Source: Betaproteobacteria bacterium UBA1934
GTDB taxonomy: Bacteria; Pseudomonadota; Gammaproteobacteria; Burkholderiales; Rhodocyclaceae
Length of the DNA: 64,000 nucleotides
NCBI GenBank assembly: GCA_002337055.1
Contig: DDFG01000001.1
Coordinates: 629,643 to 693,642 of the forward strand
Reading direction: 5' to 3'
Under the pieces are notes generated by a model. That model was not told the origin of the DNA, ran no database searches, and saw only the letters and a list, made by a program, of their open reading frames with translations. Below, piece after piece: positions 41,789 to 49,291 of this stretch (position 1 is its first letter; the number at the start of each line of letters is the position of its first letter). A program made the position numbers and the translations under genes.

Positions 41789-42403
41789 ATGAAAGCTCAA
41801 TTTATCACCTTTGAAGGCATCGATGGTGCCGGCAAAAGCAGCCACGTCGAATGGCTGGCCGAGCGATTGCGCGGGCAGGGCCATGTCGTTCAGGTGACGC
41901 GCGAACCCGGCGGTACGCCGCTGGGCGAGAAGTTGCGGGAGTTGCTCTTGAACGAACCAATGCACCTCGATACCGAGGCGCTGCTCATGTTTGCCGCGCG
42001 CCGCGAACATCTTGCCCGCGTCATCGAACCGGCGCTGGACCGGGGTGAATGGGTGGTCTGCGACCGTTTTACCGACGCCACCTGGGCCTATCAGGGCGGC
42101 GGGCGCGGCCTCGAACGCGGCAAGCTGGCGGTACTAGAGCAATGGGTGCACGGCCACCTGCAACCCGATGTGACCTTGCTGTTCGACCTGCCGCTTGACG
42201 TGGCGCGCGAGCGGATCGCGCTGGCTGAACGTCATCTCGACCGATTCGAGCAGGAGCGTGTGGATTTCCATCACCGGGTACGTCATGCCTATCTCGAGCG
42301 CGCCGCCCAGCATCCGGAACGATTCCGCATAATCGACGGTCAACAGACCATGGAAGTAATTCGCAAACAACTCGAACAAATTTTTGCAACTAACTGTTCT
42401 TAA
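41789..42403 (+). CDS. tmk: Thymidylate kinase
   Basis: The protein has 204 residues from ATG 41789, with an AGGGGG site at good spacing; the ATG at 41774 overlaps the mltG stop but has no site. It phosphorylates dTMP to dTDP. The P-loop FEGIDGAGKSSH, the TREPGGTPLGE substrate motif and CDRFTDATWAYQGGGRG are present, and the lid with DRFEQE resembles the E. coli type. The mltG-tmk-holB order of E. coli is broken here: holB lies 4 kb downstream with other genes between. Confidence 0.96.
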   Translation: MKAQFITFEGIDGAGKSSHVEWLAERLRGQGHVVQVTREPGGTPLGEKLRELLLNEPMHLDTEALLMFAARREHLARVIEPALDRGEWVVCDRFTDATWAYQGGGRGLERGKLAVLEQWVHGHLQPDVTLLFDLPLDVARERIALAERHLDRFEQERVDFHHRVRHAYLERAAQHPERFRIIDGQQTMEVIRKQLEQIFATNCS

Positions 42404-42422
42404 ATATTGTTTAACAGAAATC

Positions 42423-42686
42423 ATGCCGTTTTCAGTCGATGAACGGAACGCCTTGCTCGGTTTGCGCGGCGTCGGTCCCACGGTCATCGCGCGGCTAGAG
42501 CAGATGGGCATCGATTCTTTGGCGCGATTGAGTCAGGCAGATATGGGGGATATTGTTAGCCATGCGGCGGCATTGTCGGGTTCGACCTGCTGGAAGAACA
42601 GCCCGCAAGCGCGTGCCGCGATTTCGGCGGCCATTGAGCTGGCTCGCCAGTACTTTGTAAAAACTAAAAATAATCATAAAAATTAG
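42423..42686 (+). CDS. Small helix-hairpin-helix protein
   Basis: The protein has 87 residues from ATG 42423. The first half has a helix-hairpin-helix motif (LLGLRGVGPTVIARLEQMGI), which usually binds DNA without sequence preference, followed by DSLARLSQADMGDIV. The second half (GSTCWKNSPQARAAISAAIELA) is characteristic of a small conserved proteobacterial family with no assigned function, distantly like Cdd1. Frames before the ATG (to 42384) overlap tmk and are not convincing. An AT-only hairpin begins at its stop codon. Confidence 0.75.
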   Translation: MPFSVDERNALLGLRGVGPTVIARLEQMGIDSLARLSQADMGDIVSHAAALSGSTCWKNSPQARAAISAAIELARQYFVKTKNNHKN

Positions 42687-42704
42687 TTTATTACGCAATA
42701 AACT
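42685..42704. repeat. 8-bp AT-rich hairpin between two genes
   Basis: AGTTTATT/AATAAACT (42685-42692 with 42697-42704) with loop ACGC starts at the stop codon of the helix-hairpin-helix gene and ends just before the TGGAGA site of the next gene. It could be an operator, a weak terminator or a translational hairpin. Confidence 0.5.
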
Positions 42705-42715
42705 GGAGAACTGAC

Positions 42716-43099
42716 ATGAAGAGAGTCACCGGCGTTGGTGGCGTGTTCTTCAAGGCCAAGGACCCCAAAGCTCTGGCGGAATGGTACCGCCGGCATCTGG
42801 GCATGGCAGTCGAAGAATGGGGCGGCTTGGCTTTTCGCTGGAGCGATGATGCGCAGGCCGATGGCGGTGCGACCATCTGGTGCCCCTTCGCGCACGATAC
42901 CGACTACTTCTTGCCGAGCAGCGCGCCTTTCATGATCAATTTCCGGGTTGACGATCTGCATGCGCTGCTCGCCGCGCTGCGTGAGGAGGGCTGTGCAGTG
43001 CTGGAAAAAGTGGAGGAATCACCCTTCGGCAAGTTTGGATGGGTGATCGATCCCGAAGGCAACAAGGTGGAGCTCTGGGAGCCGCCGGCAAGCGCGTAG
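42716..43099 (+). CDS. VOC (glyoxalase/bleomycin-resistance) family protein
   Basis: The protein has 127 residues with TGGAGA ahead of the ATG. It has the two beta-alpha-beta-beta-beta modules of the vicinal oxygen chelate fold: GVGGVFFKAKDPKALAEWY in the first and FRVDDLHALLAALREEG with DPEGNKVELWEP in the second. The final Glu of NKVELWE is a typical metal ligand. The family includes dioxygenases, glyoxalase I and resistance proteins; no specific substrate can be given. Confidence 0.85.
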   Translation: MKRVTGVGGVFFKAKDPKALAEWYRRHLGMAVEEWGGLAFRWSDDAQADGGATIWCPFAHDTDYFLPSSAPFMINFRVDDLHALLAALREEGCAVLEKVEESPFGKFGWVIDPEGNKVELWEPPASA

Positions 43100-43127
43100 G
43101 CGCCAGGCAAGAGACAGGATTTTCGGG

Positions 43128-43700
43128 ATGACTATGTTGCAGGGCGCACTCGAACTGAAGCGTTGGCAAGACCTGTCGCCCGCCGATCAGGCGCGGGTGC
43201 GTGCTTTGACGATTCCGCCACAGCAGATCGAGTATGCGGGTACGCTGGAACGCGCCATCGCCGCGTGCGAGGCTGCTGCGCCCGACGTGGTCGCTGGGTT
43301 GGCCATCCTGCTTGGCGACGAACCGGTTGGCTTTGCGGTACTGAATCGGGGCGAGCGCTTGCCCGACTGGGCACCGGCCGATTCCGTGGCGCTGACTGCC
43401 ATGCGTATCGACGCGGCGCAGCAGGGGCGGGGACTGGGCCAGGCCGCACTGAGGGCCGTCGATGGCTGGCTGCTGGCGCATTGGCCGGAGAATCGCCGTG
43501 CGGCGCTGTGCGTGGATGATGCCAACGCCGCGGGTCGACGCGCATACGAAAAGGCGGGCTACTGCGAATTCTGCGAACCCAGGGAAGGCCGTATCGGCCT
43601 GGTTCGCTACCTCGCCAAGCCTCTTGCCGAAGCTTTGCCTGTGGCAGGCAGATCGATACCCGCGCCGTATGGTGAGAAACTTCCGCACCTTCAGGAATGA
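43128..43700 (+). CDS. GNAT family N-acetyltransferase
   Basis: The protein has 190 residues. The acetyl-CoA-binding motif is RIDAAQQGRGLGQAALRAV (Q/RxxGxG/A type), followed by the usual helix and CVDDANAAGRRAYEKAGY. The last 25 residues extend beyond the fold. The substrate is unknown. The gene is the middle of three small genes on the plus strand with no common theme that I can see. Confidence 0.87.
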   Translation: MTMLQGALELKRWQDLSPADQARVRALTIPPQQIEYAGTLERAIAACEAAAPDVVAGLAILLGDEPVGFAVLNRGERLPDWAPADSVALTAMRIDAAQQGRGLGQAALRAVDGWLLAHWPENRRAALCVDDANAAGRRAYEKAGYCEFCEPREGRIGLVRYLAKPLAEALPVAGRSIPAPYGEKLPHLQE

Positions 43701-43715
43701 TCGAGGTACATCTGA

Positions 43716-44039
43716 ATGGCATCCGACCCCGAATTTGTAAAATTTGTTTGCAACCAGATCGGCGCCGCCGGTGAGATCGCGTCGCGCAAGATGTTTGGCG
43801 AATACGCCGTCTACTGCAACGGCAAGGTAGTGGCGCTGGTTTGCGACGATTGCCTTTTCGTCAAACCGACCAACGCCGCGCGCGCCTTCGTTGGCGTGGT
43901 AGCGGAGGCAGCGCCGTATCCCGGCGCAAAACCGCACTGGGTCATCGAAGACCGCCTGGACGACCGCGAGTGGGTCACCGAACTGGTGCGCCTGACCGAA
44001 CGGGCGCTTCCGGCGCCTCGACCGCGAAAGATGCTCTGA
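43716..44039 (+). CDS. TfoX N-terminal domain family protein
   Basis: The protein has 107 residues. The sequence IASRKMFGEYAVYCNGKVVALVCDDCLFVKPT is the hallmark of the TfoX/Sxy N-terminal domain. E. coli Sxy and Haemophilus TfoX, competence activators, have an extra C-terminal domain that is absent here, so this is the short form of unknown role. It lies 15 bases after the acetyltransferase gene. No competence genes are adjacent. Confidence 0.86.
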   Translation: MASDPEFVKFVCNQIGAAGEIASRKMFGEYAVYCNGKVVALVCDDCLFVKPTNAARAFVGVVAEAAPYPGAKPHWVIEDRLDDREWVTELVRLTERALPAPRPRKML

Positions 44040-44188
44040 ACGAGGTTGCCTGCCAGTCTCGTAGTGTATGGACAATGCAATTTGATATTGCGGCCAGAAG
44101 CCTGGGTGGCAAATCTTGCCATTACAGGGTTTCGCCAAATTTACCTATGCGTGGCCAATGAACCCGGGTTAGGCTGCATCTAAGACAG

Positions 44189-44208
44189 AAAACCCCGCCG
44201 TAGCGGGG
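44189..44208 (-). terminator. Terminator of the PEP-CTERM gene
   Basis: A stem CCCCGC/GCGGGG (44193-44198 with 44203-44208, loop CGTA) is followed on the minus strand by T4 and a pyrimidine-rich stretch. It lies about 30 bases past the stop of the minus-strand gene. The rest of 44040-44237 contains no gene I can support. Confidence 0.75.
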
Positions 44209-44237
44209 CCCTCGACATTTACCCTGCGTGCTTTTCA

Positions 44238-44939
44238 TCAAGATTTTTTCGGTAATTTCGCGTGACGTGAAGCGAACAGACCCGCGAGGCCAACGCCAAT
44301 GATCACGAGAGAGGAGGGTTCGGGGATAGGATTACCTGGTCCGGCCGAAAAAGACACGACTTTCAGACCCATGCCGTTTGTCGCATAGTTTCCCTGCACT
44401 CGAAAGTCAATATAGTTCTGCCCTGAGAGGAATCCTGATGTCAAATCAATAAGCTTTGTGCCGATTTCGTAGCCTGAACATAGTCCACTTCCCTGAAACA
44501 TTCCCCCATTGATCGAGAATAGCGGCATGGTTACCCCTGCTTGCGGCAAATCGTCGCAGCCCCAGTAGAACTTCAGATCTACGTTCGACGCGTTGTATCC
44601 CGTGAGATCAAAGTATTGGCGAAATGTAAAATACTGATATTGTTGGACTTGTGCGTCGGTGATCCACATTTCGTTGCCATGTACCCAGGTATGGGCTTGC
44701 ACAAAGTTATTCGAATTGAAACTCCCATAACCAGTGGAAACCAACCAGTCCATATCCAATCCATTGGTGACATGCGTACCGGTGGAATAGAAGATTGGCG
44801 CCGCCATCGCCGACCCGCAAATCAAACCGCAGGCGATGGCAGCTACGCCCAGCAATCTTGCGCCCAAAACTGTGGCATTTTTCGCGATTGTACGATGCGA
44901 ATTGCGTTGTCTGCATACTTGCACGGTGATATTGCTCAT
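44238..44939 (-). CDS. PEP-CTERM sorting domain protein
   Basis: The protein has 233 residues from ATG 44939, with a strong GGGAGG site. A long N-terminal region with a hydrophobic core (about 26-47, ending GSAMAA) is a signal peptide. The mature part is rich in Tyr, Phe, Asn and Gly, with no domain I recognise, and has four cysteines including CDD and GLCSGYE. The C-terminus shows the full sorting signal: PEPSS (206-210), a hydrophobic helix (SLVIIGVGLAGLFA) and a basic tail (SRHAKLPKKS). Such proteins are cut by exosortase and are usually tied to exopolysaccharide. No exosortase gene is in this window. Codon use is more AT-rich than in the flanking genes. Confidence 0.9.
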   Translation of the reverse strand: MSNITVQVCRQRNSHRTIAKNATVLGARLLGVAAIACGLICGSAMAAPIFYSTGTHVTNGLDMDWLVSTGYGSFNSNNFVQAHTWVHGNEMWITDAQVQQYQYFTFRQYFDLTGYNASNVDLKFYWGCDDLPQAGVTMPLFSINGGMFQGSGLCSGYEIGTKLIDLTSGFLSGQNYIDFRVQGNYATNGMGLKVVSFSAGPGNPIPEPSSLVIIGVGLAGLFASRHAKLPKKS

Positions 44940-45187
44940 GATTACCTCCCTGCTTTGTCCAAAAGGGCTGATGTGTTTAAGTCTACCAATTGCACCAATT
45001 GACTGAAGCGAAGCATTGCCCATGCCATTAACGTGGTTATTTGTGATATCAATGGGTTATTGATAGATGTGGATTAACGTATTGAAATAATGTAAATATT
45101 TCCGACAGCAAAATCGCGGTTTCTCCGATTCCAAGCGCCGACGGACGTACACACGTATTGGAGAATTTTCAAGAGAGAGGCATTTGA

Positions 45188-45283
45188 ATGCTACAGTCGA
45201 TTTCGATGCAATGCAGCTTTCGCCAGAGTGCGATTTTGAACCTCAACGGACGGTGCACAACTCACGTATCCCCTCAAACATGA
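45188..45283 (+). CDS. Possible 31-residue leader peptide coupled to acetyltransferase
   Basis: ATG 45188 follows the purine-rich site AAGAGAGAGG at ideal spacing and opens a 31-residue frame (MLQSISMQCSFRQSAILNLN...) whose TGA at 45281-45283 overlaps the ATG of the acetyltransferase at 45280. The acetyltransferase start itself has no ribosome-binding site, so translation would be coupled. The competing reading is that the acetyltransferase starts at TTG 45184 with the same site, giving a longer N-terminus. Confidence 0.35.
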   Translation: MLQSISMQCSFRQSAILNLNGRCTTHVSPQT

Positions 45284-45792
45284 ATAGCAGCGAAATCATC
45301 GTACGCTCCGCCGAGGCGAGCGATATTCCGGCGATTGCGGCTATCAATGTCGTTTCATGGCAGAAGGCGTATCGGCATCTCATGTCGGCGGATTTTCTGG
45401 TTTCGCTGTCGGAGGTGGAAATGGCGGCGAAGTGGCGGCAGCGCTTTACCCGTGCAGATTCTTATGTTTTGCTTGCCGAGCAGGAGGGCAAAACGATCGG
45501 CTATGTCGAGTGCGGGAGGGAAGCCGAAGGTGACGAACTGATGGCTTTTTATGTCCATCCTGACTGGTGGTCGCGCGGAGTAGGGCGCGCATTATGGCAG
45601 GCGACCAGAAGCGCCTGTCTGACTCGGGAAATCGATGAACTGTTTCTGTGGGTGCTTGCGGGCAACGCACGCGCATTGCGCTTTTATGCCGATGCCGGCT
45701 TTACCCGCGATGCCGGCGCGATGAGAATGATCTCCCGCGGCGGAATGGAACTGTCGCAGTGGCGCATGTGGCAGCGCCTGACGCGGCCATGA
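45280..45792 (+). CDS. GNAT family N-acetyltransferase
   Basis: The protein has 170 residues from ATG 45280, where the fold begins (SSEIIVRSAEASDIPAIAAINVVSW). A 32-residue longer form from TTG 45184 is possible. The acetyl-CoA site is FYVHPDWWSRGVGRALWQAT, followed by LFLWVLAGNARALRFYADAGF, the typical motif B of small-molecule or ribosomal-protein acetyltransferases. The substrate is unknown. The first strand and helix motif resembles the group that includes microcin and polyamine acetyltransferases, but this is weak evidence. Confidence 0.87.
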   Translation: MNSSEIIVRSAEASDIPAIAAINVVSWQKAYRHLMSADFLVSLSEVEMAAKWRQRFTRADSYVLLAEQEGKTIGYVECGREAEGDELMAFYVHPDWWSRGVGRALWQATRSACLTREIDELFLWVLAGNARALRFYADAGFTRDAGAMRMISRGGMELSQWRMWQRLTRP

Positions 45793-45876
45793 ACTGCGGC
45801 AAAGTGCGATAATGGTGGGTACGCCCCGCGCGGGCGAAATCAACCCCTCCTTCCGGCCAAGAACGACATTTTCTTC

Positions 45877-46272
45877 ATGAGCAACTATCTCGATACCCGA
45901 ATCCGCTCCTTTCTCTCGCAAAAGGTGTTCGCCCTGGCGGGCGCTTCGCGCTCCGGCGAATCTTACGGCTGCAAGGTCATGCGCCATCTGCTGGACAAGG
46001 GGTACGAAGTGCTCCCGGTGCATCCCGTGGCGGAAATGCTTGAGGGCGTGCCCTGCGCGCCGTCGCTTGTCGCCATCCACAAAGCGGTCGATGGCCTGAT
46101 TCTTGTGGTGCCGCCGGAGGAAAGCGAATTGCTGGTGCGGCAGGCCGATATCATCGGCATTCGCCGGATCTGGATGCAGCCGGGCGCCGAATCGGAAGAT
46201 GCGCTGGCTTATTGCGACGAACGCTGTCTGGATGTTGTGGCCGGCGGCCCGTGCCTGCTGGTGCTGGCCTGA
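45877..46272 (+). CDS. CoA-binding domain protein (YccU type)
   Basis: The protein has 131 residues and is a single Rossmann-like CoA-binding domain: FALAGASRSGESYGCKVMRHLLDKGYEVLPVHP, VDGLILVVPPEES and RRIWMQPGAES are typical. It resembles the N-terminal domain of acyl-CoA synthetases (ADP-forming) and stand-alone E. coli YccU. Function is unknown. Its stop codon overlaps the start of holB by one base, so it is probably the first gene of the holB operon. Confidence 0.88.
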   Translation: MSNYLDTRIRSFLSQKVFALAGASRSGESYGCKVMRHLLDKGYEVLPVHPVAEMLEGVPCAPSLVAIHKAVDGLILVVPPEESELLVRQADIIGIRRIWMQPGAESEDALAYCDERCLDVVAGGPCLLVLA

Positions 46273-47303
46273 TGATTGATCCTGTTGCGCTCCATCCGCA
46301 AGTGTGGGCGGCCTTGCAGGGGCGGCGAGCACAGTTGCCGCATGCTTTGCTGTTAAGCGGTCAGCGCGGGTTGGGCAAATCGGATCTGGCGCGTGAATTT
46401 GTTGCCGGGTTGCTGTGCGAGCAACCGCGCGGCGACGGAAGGCCGTGCGGAGCCTGCCTGGCTTGCGGCTGGCAGGCGCAGGGCAATCACCCCGATTTTC
46501 GCCTATTGCAGCCGGAAGCGTCGGCCGAAGCTGACGATGGCGAAGAGGGAAAAGAGGGCAAGAAGAAGGCCAGTCAGCAGATCACCATCGAGCAAGTGCG
46601 GGCCCTGGACGACTTTCTGACGGTGGGCACGCACCGGGCGGGATTGCGTATCGTACTGGTCAATCCTGCCGAAGCAATGAACCGCGCGACCGCCAATTCA
46701 CTTCTAAAGTCACTTGAAGAACCGGCGCCAGGTACATTGTTTTTATTGGTTTCAAATGAACCTGTGCGTTTACTGGCGACGATCAGAAGCCGATGTCAGG
46801 TGGTTGCCGTGCCGCTGCCTCCGAGCGAGCGGGCGGTCGCCATTCTGATCGACGCCGGCATCCGCGAACCCGGATCATGGCTGGCACTGGCGAGCGGATC
46901 GCCGATGTTGGCACTGGCGTTGGCGCAAGCGGGCGATGGCGGCTGGTTTGCGGCGCTGCGCGAGCAGCTTTTGCAAGGCGGTGAGGTCGATGCCCTGGCC
47001 GGCGCGGCGGCGATCGAACGCGGCATCAAGGAGGGCAAGGGCAAACCGGCCTTGCGAGCGGTCGTCGAATGGGCAATCAAGTGGATGGTCGATCTCACGC
47101 TGGTCCGAAATGGCTTGCCAACGCGCTATTTCGTCGGCCAGACCGCTACAATGAAGACATTGGTCGCTGGAGTGCCTGAAATTCGCTTGCTCCGTTTCTA
47201 CCGTCACTTGCTACAATGCCGACGGGAAGCGGAACAACCGCTGAATGCGCGCCTCTTCCTTGAAGAGTTTTTCTTGAATTACCGTGCCCTGTTCATGAAC
47301 TGA
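46272..47303 (+). CDS. holB: DNA polymerase III delta' subunit
   Basis: The protein has 343 residues from ATG 46272; the open frame upstream lies in the previous gene. It is part of the clamp loader. The modified Walker A region SGQRGLGKSDLA, the zinc module CGACLACGWQAQGNHPDF, and the SRC motif in TIRSRCQVV with NSLLKSLEEP are diagnostic. An acidic/basic insertion of about 20 residues (EADDGEEGKEGKKK) is present between the zinc module and the next helix, unlike E. coli but seen in betaproteobacteria. pilZ and tatD follow in the conserved order. Confidence 0.95.
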   Translation: MIDPVALHPQVWAALQGRRAQLPHALLLSGQRGLGKSDLAREFVAGLLCEQPRGDGRPCGACLACGWQAQGNHPDFRLLQPEASAEADDGEEGKEGKKKASQQITIEQVRALDDFLTVGTHRAGLRIVLVNPAEAMNRATANSLLKSLEEPAPGTLFLLVSNEPVRLLATIRSRCQVVAVPLPPSERAVAILIDAGIREPGSWLALASGSPMLALALAQAGDGGWFAALREQLLQGGEVDALAGAAAIERGIKEGKGKPALRAVVEWAIKWMVDLTLVRNGLPTRYFVGQTATMKTLVAGVPEIRLLRFYRHLLQCRREAEQPLNARLFLEEFFLNYRALFMN

Positions 47304-47310
47304 GCCATCG

Positions 47311-47676
47311 ATGAGCGAAGTCAAACCGGCCATTCCGCCGCGCCCGAGCGTTCTTTCGCTCAACATCAATTCAAAATCGGCGCTATATGCGGCGTACATG
47401 CCGCATCTCAAGAACGGCGGCATCTTCATTCCGACGACGCGCAACTACAATCTCGGCGATGAGGTTTTTATGCTGCTGTCGCTGATGGAAGACCCCGCCA
47501 AGTTGCCGATTGCCGGCCAAGTGGTGTGGATGACACCGGCGGGAGCGCAGGGCGGACGGGCGCAGGGGATCGGCGTGCATTTCAAGGCCGACGAGAGCGG
47601 TCAGGAAGCCCGCCGCAAGATCGAGGGACTTTTGGGCGGGGTTTTGCAATCCACGCGCCCGACGCACACGCTCTGA
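47311..47676 (+). CDS. pilZ: PilZ domain protein (type IV pilus type)
   Basis: The protein has 121 residues. The sequence SKSALYAAYMPHLKNGGIFIPTTRNYNLGDEVFMLLSLMED followed by GQVVWMTPAGAQGGRAQGIGVHF matches the PilZ protein needed for type IV pilus biogenesis. The canonical RxxxR and DxSxxG c-di-GMP motifs are absent, as expected for true PilZ, which acts with PilB and FimX-type partners without binding the nucleotide. The holB-pilZ-tatD order is the same as in Pseudomonas. Confidence 0.92.
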   Translation: MSEVKPAIPPRPSVLSLNINSKSALYAAYMPHLKNGGIFIPTTRNYNLGDEVFMLLSLMEDPAKLPIAGQVVWMTPAGAQGGRAQGIGVHFKADESGQEARRKIEGLLGGVLQSTRPTHTL

Positions 47677-47694
47677 ACGGGCAACATCGCTTTC

Positions 47695-48480
47695 ATGCTG
47701 GTCGATTCTCACTGCCATCTCGATTTTCCGGATCTCGCGCAACAGTTGCCCTCATTGCTGGCGGCCATGCGCGAGAACGATGTCGGCGCCGCGGTCTGCA
47801 TCGGCGTCAATCTGGAAGATTTTCCCGGCGTACTGGCGTTGGCCGAAAGTCAGCCTTTTCTCTATGCCACTGTAGGCGTCCATCCCGAGTATGACGATGT
47901 GGAAGAGCCCGATGTGGCGCGCTTGCTCGCACTGGCCGCGCATCCCAAGGTGATCGCCATCGGTGAGACGGGCCTGGATTACTACTGGCGAAAAGATCGG
48001 CCTGAGTGGCAGCGTGCGCGCTTTCGCACGCACATTCGCGCGGCGCGACAGTGTGGCAAGCCGCTGGTGATCCATATGCGCGACGCAGCCGACGACACCC
48101 TGCGCCTGCTGGCCGAGGAGCAGGGCGGTGAGGCGGGCGGGGTCATGCACTGTTTCACCGAAGATTGGGAGATCGCCCGCCGGGCGCTCGATCTTGGCTT
48201 GTATCTCTCGTTTTCCGGCATCGTCAGCTTCAAGAACGCGACGACGATTCAGGAGGTTGCCCGCAAGGCACCGCTCGACCGCATTCTTGTCGAGACCGAC
48301 TCACCATATCTGGCGCCGGTGCCATTTCGCGGCAAGCAGAATCAGCCGGCGTATGTCCGCCATGTGGCGGAAGCGGTGGCGCGTTTGCGCGGTCTGACGC
48401 CGGAAGCGTTGGCGGAGGCGACGACCTGCAATTTCTTTCGACTTTTTCACACGGCGTTACCGCCAGGGGCACCTTCATGA
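47695..48480 (+). CDS. tatD: TatD family metal-dependent hydrolase (YcfH type)
   Basis: The protein has 261 residues, the size of the family. The metal motif at the start is DSHCHLDF (H6, H8), with GETGLDYYW (Glu), the His of PLVIHMRDA, the His of GVMHCFTED and the Asp of LVETDSPYLAP all present. TatD proteins are 3'-5' DNases or D-amino-acyl-tRNA related hydrolases. The next gene starts inside the stop codon (ATGA). Confidence 0.95.
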   Translation: MLVDSHCHLDFPDLAQQLPSLLAAMRENDVGAAVCIGVNLEDFPGVLALAESQPFLYATVGVHPEYDDVEEPDVARLLALAAHPKVIAIGETGLDYYWRKDRPEWQRARFRTHIRAARQCGKPLVIHMRDAADDTLRLLAEEQGGEAGGVMHCFTEDWEIARRALDLGLYLSFSGIVSFKNATTIQEVARKAPLDRILVETDSPYLAPVPFRGKQNQPAYVRHVAEAVARLRGLTPEALAEATTCNFFRLFHTALPPGAPS

Positions 48481-49115
48481 AAAAAATGCTTGTCGCGCTG
48501 CTAATAGCGTTTTCAACGGGTGCCGCTCTGGCCGACACCTACGATGAGCTGATGCGGGCGACCAAGACCGGCGACGTGCCAACGGTTGCCGCACTGCTCA
48601 AGAAAGGGGTCGACCCAGATACCACGGACCCGGAAGGCAATACGCTGCTAATACTCGCGGTGCGAGAGGGTAACGATGGCCTGGTCGATCTGCTGCTTGC
48701 CTACAAGCCCAAGGTCAATGCACGCAACAGCGCGGGCGATACGGCCCTGCGGCTGGCGGCATTCGGGGGCAGGCTGGAGGTAGTGAAGAAGCTCGTCGTG
48801 GCAGGGGCACGAATCAACACGCCGGGTTGGACGGCGACGTTGTATGCCGCCTACAACGGGCATATCGACGTCGTTCGCTATTTGCTGCAAATGGGAGCCG
48901 ACATCAATGCCGGCAGCGACAATGGCAGTACGGCCCTGATGCTGGCGGCACGGCACGGCAACGTGGATCTGGTCAAACTGCTGCTTGCCAGCAAGGCCGA
49001 TCCCAACCGTGCGAATGATCACGGCGCGACGGCGCTGGACTGGGCTCGCCGGGGCAATCACGATCAGGTGGTGCAGCTGTTGCTAGCAGCGGGCGGCAAG
49101 GCGGGCACACCATAA
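48477..49115 (+). CDS. Secreted ankyrin repeat protein
   Basis: The protein has 212 residues from ATG 48477, which overlaps the tatD stop. A signal peptide (1-20, ending AALA) exports it to the periplasm. Five to six ankyrin repeats fill the rest: units such as GNTLLILAVREGNDGLVDLLLAYKP, GDTALRLAAFGGRLEVVKKLVVAGA, GSTALMLAARHGNVDLVKLLLASKAD and GATALDWARRGNHDQVVQLLLAAG. Ankyrin repeats bind proteins; the partner is unknown. Its location at the end of the holB-pilZ-tatD operon is common in betaproteobacteria. Confidence 0.9.
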   Translation: MKKMLVALLIAFSTGAALADTYDELMRATKTGDVPTVAALLKKGVDPDTTDPEGNTLLILAVREGNDGLVDLLLAYKPKVNARNSAGDTALRLAAFGGRLEVVKKLVVAGARINTPGWTATLYAAYNGHIDVVRYLLQMGADINAGSDNGSTALMLAARHGNVDLVKLLLASKADPNRANDHGATALDWARRGNHDQVVQLLLAAGGKAGTP

Positions 49116-49137
49116 AAAAAGCCGCCCTGGGGGCGGC
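49114..49137. terminator. Hairpin after the ankyrin gene
   Basis: A 7-bp GC stem GCCGCCC/GGGCGGC (49121-49127 with 49131-49137) directly follows seven A residues that begin in the stop codon. The U-rich side is on the minus strand, so as an intrinsic terminator it is best for leftward transcripts, but the stable stem may still end the rightward operon. Confidence 0.55.
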
Positions 49138-49291
49138 ATCAACCGCAGCAAGTCAATCACTAAGGGAAGATCGACTACGGGGAGATAAATGCGTTGCTTT
49201 GAGCATATTGGACGCCGTAGCTGTCAATAATCTGACCAAAGGGGAACTTTGTTCTGGCGCATGAATCTCTGGGCGCTGGAGCGGGGGGGGA

